DNA of 48,653 bases from Chrysochromulina parva (taxonomy: Eukaryota > Haptophyta > Prymnesiales > Chrysochromulinaceae): the NCBI GenBank assembly GCA_002887195.1, contig PJAB01000067.1, positions 1-48,653 of the forward strand, given 5' to 3'. The position numbers and the translations under genes are program-made. Below, one piece after another: positions 44,182-48,653 of this stretch (position 1 is its first letter; every line of letters begins with the position of its first letter). The notes beneath the pieces were generated by a model. That model did no database searches, was not told where the DNA came from, and worked only from the letters and a program-made list of their open reading frames with translations.

Positions 44182-46389
44182 ATGGCGCAGAGAAAGCCGC
44201 CCGCCTCATCTGACAAGGTCGACGACGACGACGACGACCCCTCAGGTTTTGAGGCGGCAGGTTTAGAGCACACGCCCGAACGAGAAGAAAACGCTGCTTT
44301 CCCATCGCTGGAAGTCGAGCATGTGCAGCGACAGCTCGACACACTACGTAGTGCACCTCGCACCCACTGCGCTCGGCCTGATACTGCTCGCGACGTCGAG
44401 CAACTTTGCATACCCTTTGATGATCATGATCTTCTTCAAAGTCTCACGCCAGGGCAGCCTTGTGAGACGCTCGGCATCACCTTCGGATCTCTCACCATGG
44501 ATACTACCGCTGCCACTGCCGCCGCCATCGCCGCTGCTGCCGCCGCCACGGCGGTGGCGGCGGTGGCAGTCGCTGCAGCAGCGGTCACTTTCGCGGTCGT
44601 CGGAAACGCTGCTGTTGTGGGCCCCACCTCGGCCACCACCGCCACCGCCGCGTCAACGACTCTCTCTCTCACTGCAGCTGCAGTTGGTGCCATGTCTGCG
44701 GTGGCTGCGGTCACGACTGCTCTGTTTGAGGTGAATGTTGGAGCAGTGGCTTCCCCCCGATGGATACCGATTCAAAATCGCGCCGTCGAAGCTGAGCTGC
44801 TGACGCTCGGGCGATGGTTCACCATCCTCGAGCCGACCGAGGTCGCAGCTTCGTGCTCCCTATCTGTGGCCATGGGCAAGGCTTCCGGCGAGCCTGTGGC
44901 CTCAGGCAGCTCAAGCAGAGGGCAGTGGATTGCCAGCGCTGGCTCGTCCGTGGCCTACGAGATCGAATCTCGCCAGTACGTGACCACCGCGAGGGATGAC
45001 GGCATCCAGCAAGTTCGAAGCGGCGGGCTGCACTTCCCCACAGCGCGGGAGATCCGGGAGATCCGGACCTCAGCCAACGGCCGCCTCGACGCAGCCAAGC
45101 TTGTGACGTCAACACCCTCGCAGCATGAAGCATCCGCTTCCGCGGATGCGCATGAGGGAGTCAGCGTCGTGTTGGCAGTGGACCCTGCGCGATTACCACA
45201 GCTCTCAGAACGTGTGTCTGCACTCCTGGGCAATCACGAGGATCTCGACGAGGATCTCGGCCTAAATCTCGGCCGCGAGCTCTCGACGAAGCTGCATTCC
45301 ACGCAGGGCTCGCCAGTCACAGCGCCGCACGATGACGCGTGGGTCCGCGATGTCTGCGAGCAGATTCGCCGACGGCGATTTGCCACCATTCGGCTGCCTG
45401 CCGCTTACATTGCCGTGTACCAAGAGCTGCTGCAGCCCTCGTCTTACCCAGACCCTATCCGCAACAGTTGTGGAAGGTCGACGGTCGCACCGGTCGAGCT
45501 CCCGGCGGCACTTACGACCCTCAGCGCCATCTGGGCAATCGTGTGCGAGTGCGTCTGTACGCACGTGGCACGGGAGTTGAAGCGTCTGGTCCCTACCTCT
45601 CTTCCGCCTCCTCTAGAGGTAGCGGCTGCCGGTATGGAGACTGCTCATGGGTTGCTCCGCATCACGTACAATTGCACCGGCGGCGCCCACCTCGACAACT
45701 CGTTTGTCACCTTGACGGGGACCGGCAATGTCCGCGGCGCGCTCGAGTTTGCGATCGAGGATGAGGGCGCAGAGAGTGGCCTTGCTGGGGGGGCAGAGGG
45801 CGGCGAGGCCGGCCGACGCTTTGTAGCATGCGAAGATCTGCTGCGCGCACCGAGGGAGATTGCAAGGGAGATTGCGAGAGAGGCGCTGCCTCACGAGATT
45901 GCAAGGGAGATTGCGAGAGAGGCGCTGCCTCACGCCAGCACGTCGCTGGGGGCGCCTGTTGAGCCCGGGTCCGTCTTCATCATCTTTATCGGCGTCCAGC
46001 TTGGAGGATATCACTCACCGGTCTACCGGCCTTTGATGCATCGCGTCGTACTTCGACCACCCTATAGCCCGTGCTCCTCTTCAGATCGTATCAATGCCAT
46101 CTACTTTCTCAAACGGTTCAGCCCATCCAGCTGCTCGGCGGCGCACTGCAGTGCTGCACCCGTTCGGTCGTCGAGCGAATTCCAACTCATCGTGCAGCAG
46201 CAGTACATGGTGCATCAGCAAATGACCAATGCTGCATGGCCACCACACGGAGGTTCATCCGCCTCTCCAGCTGTTGGCAGGGCAGTGCGAGCGGTGCCAG
46301 ACAAGCCTTTCTCGAGTGACGATGAGGACGGAGGCGAGCAGGCAATCGTGCACTTTGATTGGGGCGCTGACGGCCTCGACGCATACTAA
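44182..46389 (+). CDS. 2OG-Fe(II) oxygenase-like (isopenicillin-N-synthase-type) protein with Ala-rich N-terminal region
   Basis: 735 residues from the ATG at 44182 (a longer frame starts at GTG only). An acidic Asp run near 15 precedes a long Ala/Val/Thr-rich hydrophobic region (about 112-200) that may be one or more membrane helices. Residues about 390-660 resemble the IPNS-type fold: RRRRFATIRLPAAYIAVYQE near its start, then GGAHLDNSFVTLTGTG with putative Fe ligands H503 and D505. VFIIFIGVQLGGYHSPVYRP and MHRVVL (H620) follow, then DRINAIYFL with R636 for 2-oxoglutarate. Such enzymes hydroxylate or desaturate small molecules. A perfect 39-nt tandem duplication lies inside the domain. The C-terminus is acidic. 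The membrane-plus-dioxygenase combination is unusual; the substrate is unknown. Confidence 0.72.
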   Translation: MAQRKPPASSDKVDDDDDDPSGFEAAGLEHTPEREENAAFPSLEVEHVQRQLDTLRSAPRTHCARPDTARDVEQLCIPFDDHDLLQSLTPGQPCETLGITFGSLTMDTTAATAAAIAAAAAATAVAAVAVAAAAVTFAVVGNAAVVGPTSATTATAASTTLSLTAAAVGAMSAVAAVTTALFEVNVGAVASPRWIPIQNRAVEAELLTLGRWFTILEPTEVAASCSLSVAMGKASGEPVASGSSSRGQWIASAGSSVAYEIESRQYVTTARDDGIQQVRSGGLHFPTAREIREIRTSANGRLDAAKLVTSTPSQHEASASADAHEGVSVVLAVDPARLPQLSERVSALLGNHEDLDEDLGLNLGRELSTKLHSTQGSPVTAPHDDAWVRDVCEQIRRRRFATIRLPAAYIAVYQELLQPSSYPDPIRNSCGRSTVAPVELPAALTTLSAIWAIVCECVCTHVARELKRLVPTSLPPPLEVAAAGMETAHGLLRITYNCTGGAHLDNSFVTLTGTGNVRGALEFAIEDEGAESGLAGGAEGGEAGRRFVACEDLLRAPREIAREIAREALPHEIAREIAREALPHASTSLGAPVEPGSVFIIFIGVQLGGYHSPVYRPLMHRVVLRPPYSPCSSSDRINAIYFLKRFSPSSCSAAHCSAAPVRSSSEFQLIVQQQYMVHQQMTNAAWPPHGGSSASPAVGRAVRAVPDKPFSSDDEDGGEQAIVHFDWGADGLDAY
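45859..45936 (+). repeat. Perfect 39-nt tandem duplication in coding sequence
   Basis: Two adjacent identical copies of the unit encoding E-I-A-R-E-I-A-R-E-A-L-P-H. Since the copies are identical at DNA level, the event looks recent. The unit itself contains a near-repeat of EIAR. Confidence 0.9.
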
Positions 46390-47278
46390 GTTGTGGGCGC
46401 GTTCAGACTACAGTAGTCTAACGATGTACGTGCCAGCCCCAAGATCGCATGTACGGTCACTTCCGGGACACGAGACGTTAACGGAGATACAGGAACTTAC
46501 AGGACGTGAGCTCGTTAAGGGATTGAATGTTTAGAATGCCGCGAAATCGGAAGCTCGCCATGGCGCGAGCCTCCAGGTGCAAAGCCATGGTACAGAAGTG
46601 ACTATTGAAGTGTGTCCTCCCGTCCCGTGGTACCACATCCTAAGGAGGTGACCTGTCAGGTTTGTGGGGGATGCAGCGATCGGATTGGCCGGATACGAGC
46701 ATCGGCCATGTCGCGAAATAATACGTTACAAAAAATTACAGGGCCCCACCCCCTATGCGATGGCCACCCCCCTTTTGCCCTTATATGCCTTATTTCGATT
46801 CAACCAGACAAAATCGTGAAAGACTAGTAATAACCGCTTTGATCTCACCGACGCCAACCAAGCGCCTCGCTATCGCGTAGCATAGGACCGCGGTCAATGC
46901 ATGATGGGCGTCGCCTCCGATCGCGACGCCAAACCTGAACAGACGAAACGATTCCGACCGGGAGTACACAAGTTACAAGTTTGGGCGAGGGCGCGGTTGG
47001 GCCGCGGCCTGCGTTGTCAGCGGCCTTGCCATTGCCTCCGCAAGTGCCCCCATGTTCACACCAGTGCGGTTGCACTTTCCCTCACACGAAAACCGTCACT
47101 AGTAGCAGCCGAACAGCACGTACGGCCAAAAACCTCTCGACGCCCGCTTCCGCGCTTGATGATGTGACGGCCCCCGCGCTTGAAACGGCCGGGCCGCCGC
47201 GCTTGTAACGACCGCCGCGCTTGTAACGGCTGCGGCATCGAGAAGCTTTGCCTTGAGGAGATCTCCATACGCCCGCTC
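46390..47278. other. Intergenic region between convergent genes, no gene seen
   Basis: 889 bp. AT-richer at about 46700-46830 (for example ATAATACGTTACAAAAAATTAC). Near 47172-47229 there are three copies of a unit of about 20 bp, CCGCGCTTGtAACGgC. I see no supported protein or RNA gene. Confidence 0.45.
47172..47229. repeat. Three tandem copies of CCGCGCTTGtAACGgC
   Basis: The copies differ at one or two positions and are spaced about 19-22 bp apart, close to the 3' end of the right-edge gene. Possible UTR element or minisatellite seed. Confidence 0.6.
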
Positions 47279-48653
47279 CTACACGACATGTCTCCCCGCA
47301 GAATTTTGGAGGTCTTCAGCTGTGTGTACATTGTGCCACGACGCCGTCGTCGTCGACGCCGCAGCTGACGGCGGCGGCGGTGACGGCGGCAGATTCAAGC
47401 GGCCTGATCTGATCCTTGCGGCTGCAGTTCGAACCGTATCAGCGAGCGTTGGCGCAACACCGGAAACGGAGGCGGATTTGAGCGGCGAGGGAAGCCGCGT
47501 CGCATCTGGGATGGTCTCGGTGCTATGCCGGCGGAGGTACTGTTTCATGATGAGACCCGATAGGGTCGACGCTCGTGCCGCCGCCGGGGGATGCTCACTC
47601 CCTCCTACGTGGGCGTGGGTGCCCGGGACGGCGCCACTGGGATGCTCGCTCTTGGAGCGGCCCGGCAGCTTGTCGTCATCCAACTTGGTCGACCGGCCAA
47701 ACGATGCCAAACGGCCGAACGTGGACTTGCGGTCCTGCATCGTCGTGGAGGTGGTGGCGGAGGCGGCCGGCGGCTCCACCTCCTGCTTCTCTACCTCCTC
47801 CTCCTTCTCTGCCTCACTCTGCACGGCAGCGAGCAGATCGGCGGCCCATGCCTGAGTACTCTTGCGATCGATTCGGTCGTGCTCTCGCGGCTCCACAACC
47901 TTCGTCTCCTCCTCAACCTCCTCCTTTCCACTCGCGCCGAACTTCTCCTCCTCCTCCTCCTCCTCCTCCTTCTCTGACTTACGATTCTTGCGCCGCAGGC
48001 ACATGAACAGGGCTGTGACGACGAAGAGAGCGGCGATTGTTCCACCGACGGCGACGCCAATTATAAGTCCAGTGTTTGATGAGCCAGTGTTTGATGAGAC
48101 GACCTGCGCTTCGAGCGCGTAGGTTGCAACGGGCAAACTGGCGATCGAGGTGACGCTGGCCGTGTAGGAGGGTGTTGTGAGGAAGGCACTCGCCACTGTC
48201 GGATTGGCAAGGCGCGAGCTGAGCGCGTTGACCGTTGCCGCTGCCGCCGCCGCCGACGTGATGATCGTGAAGGTCAGCGTGACTGAGCTGCCTTGCAGCT
48301 CCCGGCGTAGCTCGCGCAGCCTCGCCACGGCCGCGACGTCGAGCCTGACGGCACTGACTTCCACGCCCGCCTCCCTCGCGACGGCGCTGCGCAGCTCAAG
48401 ACGAATCGTCGGTGTGAAGACGGACTCGATGCCGGTCACGACGACGGCCATCGTGACAGAGGGTTGGCGCGGTGGTGGCGGCGAGGGCGAGGGCGGCGGC
48501 GGCGAAGGCGGCGGCGGCGAGGGCGGTGGCGGCAAGGACGGCGGCGGCGAGGGCGGTGGCGGCAAGGGCGGCGGCGGCGAGGGCGGTGGCGGCGAGGGCG
48601 GTGGCGGCGAGGGCGGTGGCGGCGTGGGCGGAGGCGGCGAGGGCGGAGGCGGT
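47279..48653 (-). CDS. Pro-rich type I membrane protein with SEA-like domain, N-terminus off the right edge
   Basis: The minus-strand frame is open to the right edge, so the 5' part is missing; the TTG at 48565 is not a believable start. From N to C the visible part has a Ser/Pro tail (PPPPSPPP, 48480-48653) and a domain of about 110 residues (VTGIESVFTPTIRLELRSAV, then GVEVSAVRLDVAAVARL and SSVTLTFTII) with the strand-helix pattern of SEA-like domains found in algal surface proteins. A short SSNTG-SSNTG duplication comes next. One transmembrane helix follows (GLIIGVAVGGTIAALFVVTA, near 48000-48070), then a basic stop-transfer (CLRRKNRK). The cytoplasmic tail is acidic, then Ser/Arg-rich with two RKST motifs (DRIDRKSTQ, QDRKSTFGRL). 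Function unknown. It may pair with the left-edge gene as a protein family. Confidence 0.75.
   Translation of the reverse strand, partial: PPPPSPPPPTPPPPSPPPPSPPPPSPPPPLPPPPSPPPSLPPPPSPPPPSPPPPSPSPPPPRQPSVTMAVVVTGIESVFTPTIRLELRSAVAREAGVEVSAVRLDVAAVARLRELRRELQGSSVTLTFTIITSAAAAAATVNALSSRLANPTVASAFLTTPSYTASVTSIASLPVATYALEAQVVSSNTGSSNTGLIIGVAVGGTIAALFVVTALFMCLRRKNRKSEKEEEEEEEEKFGASGKEEVEEETKVVEPREHDRIDRKSTQAWAADLLAAVQSEAEKEEEVEKQEVEPPAASATTSTTMQDRKSTFGRLASFGRSTKLDDDKLPGRSKSEHPSGAVPGTHAHVGGSEHPPAAARASTLSGLIMKQYLRRHSTETIPDATRLPSPLKSASVSGVAPTLADTVRTAAARIRSGRLNLPPSPPPPSAAASTTTASWHNVHTAEDLQNSAGRHVV
48480..48653 (-). repeat. Ser/Pro-coding repeat at right edge
   Basis: Same composition as positions 1-1030, again read as PPPSPPP on the minus strand, and continuing beyond the window. 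Confidence 0.85.

Noticed and set aside
46600..46680. Sequence resembling a bacterial anti-Shine-Dalgarno/rRNA 3' end (CTAAGGAGGTGACCT)
   Set aside because: Only a short match to the end of small-subunit rRNA. No rRNA sequence surrounds it and the region is otherwise ordinary intergenic DNA.
1..48653. CRISPR arrays, insertion sequences, bacterial operons or prophage
   Set aside because: No regular spacer arrays, no transposase or integrase frames, and the gene content is eukaryotic.

Overview
This window looks like nuclear DNA from a GC-rich, gene-dense, intron-poor unicellular eukaryotic alga, most likely a haptophyte; a pelagophyte is the main alternative. The evidence is the gene content. 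There are eukaryote-only genes (CDC45, the GINS subunit PSF2, a GRK-type RGS-kinase, a four-domain voltage-gated channel, a PLD3-type phospholipase D). There is a probable plastid-targeted protein, and there are cell-surface proteins with the Cys-rich 'CDDGG' motif and long Ser/Pro tails typical of these algae. Almost every gene is one uninterrupted reading frame. I could support only one intron (25153-25244).

Layout, left to right: an open-ended Cys-rich/Pro-rich membrane protein (minus); a four-domain cation channel with a novel N-terminal repeat region; a PqiA-like multi-pass membrane protein; a small membrane J-domain protein; a GRK-like RGS-kinase (minus); chorismate synthase; a secreted protein of about 30 EGF-like repeats (minus); a PLD3-like phospholipase; a MORN/LRR protein; a probable plastid protein (minus); a small two-exon gene; a GH16 glycosidase; an AT-richer patch with a weak minus ORF and a large imperfect hairpin; an ankyrin-RING protein (minus); CDC45; a PPR-like/JmjC protein (minus); an SGNH hydrolase; an unknown protein (minus); PSF2; a disordered protein (minus); a giant mosaic protein (discoidin-like, crystallin-like and beta-propeller glycosidase-like parts); a 2OG-Fe(II) oxygenase-like protein; and an open-ended Pro-rich type I membrane protein (minus).

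The genes are not an operon. Most sit in alternating head-to-head and tail-to-tail pairs. Seven divergent pairs share intergenic gaps of roughly 40-350 bp that are less GC-rich than the genes, so shared bidirectional promoters are likely. The clearest functional link is CDC45 with PSF2: both are parts of the CMG replicative helicase, they lie about 4 kb apart, and both have an E2F-type TTTSSCGC site close upstream of the ATG. The gene between them on the plus strand (SGNH hydrolase) also has one.

The most unusual items are: the channel's N-terminal 'LRxAGF' repeats and its non-canonical D/GA/D/D pore ring; a short GGCGCC-centred repeat that spreads in both orientations and several frames through the mosaic gene and recurs in the right-edge gene; a five-times repeated acidic-x-x-F-L motif in the MORN/LRR protein; and the pair of Pro-rich surface proteins at the two edges, which may show the two halves of one protein family. 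Starts were chosen at ATG codons. Where a longer frame begins only at a non-ATG codon or runs into a divergent neighbour, the inner ATG is given.
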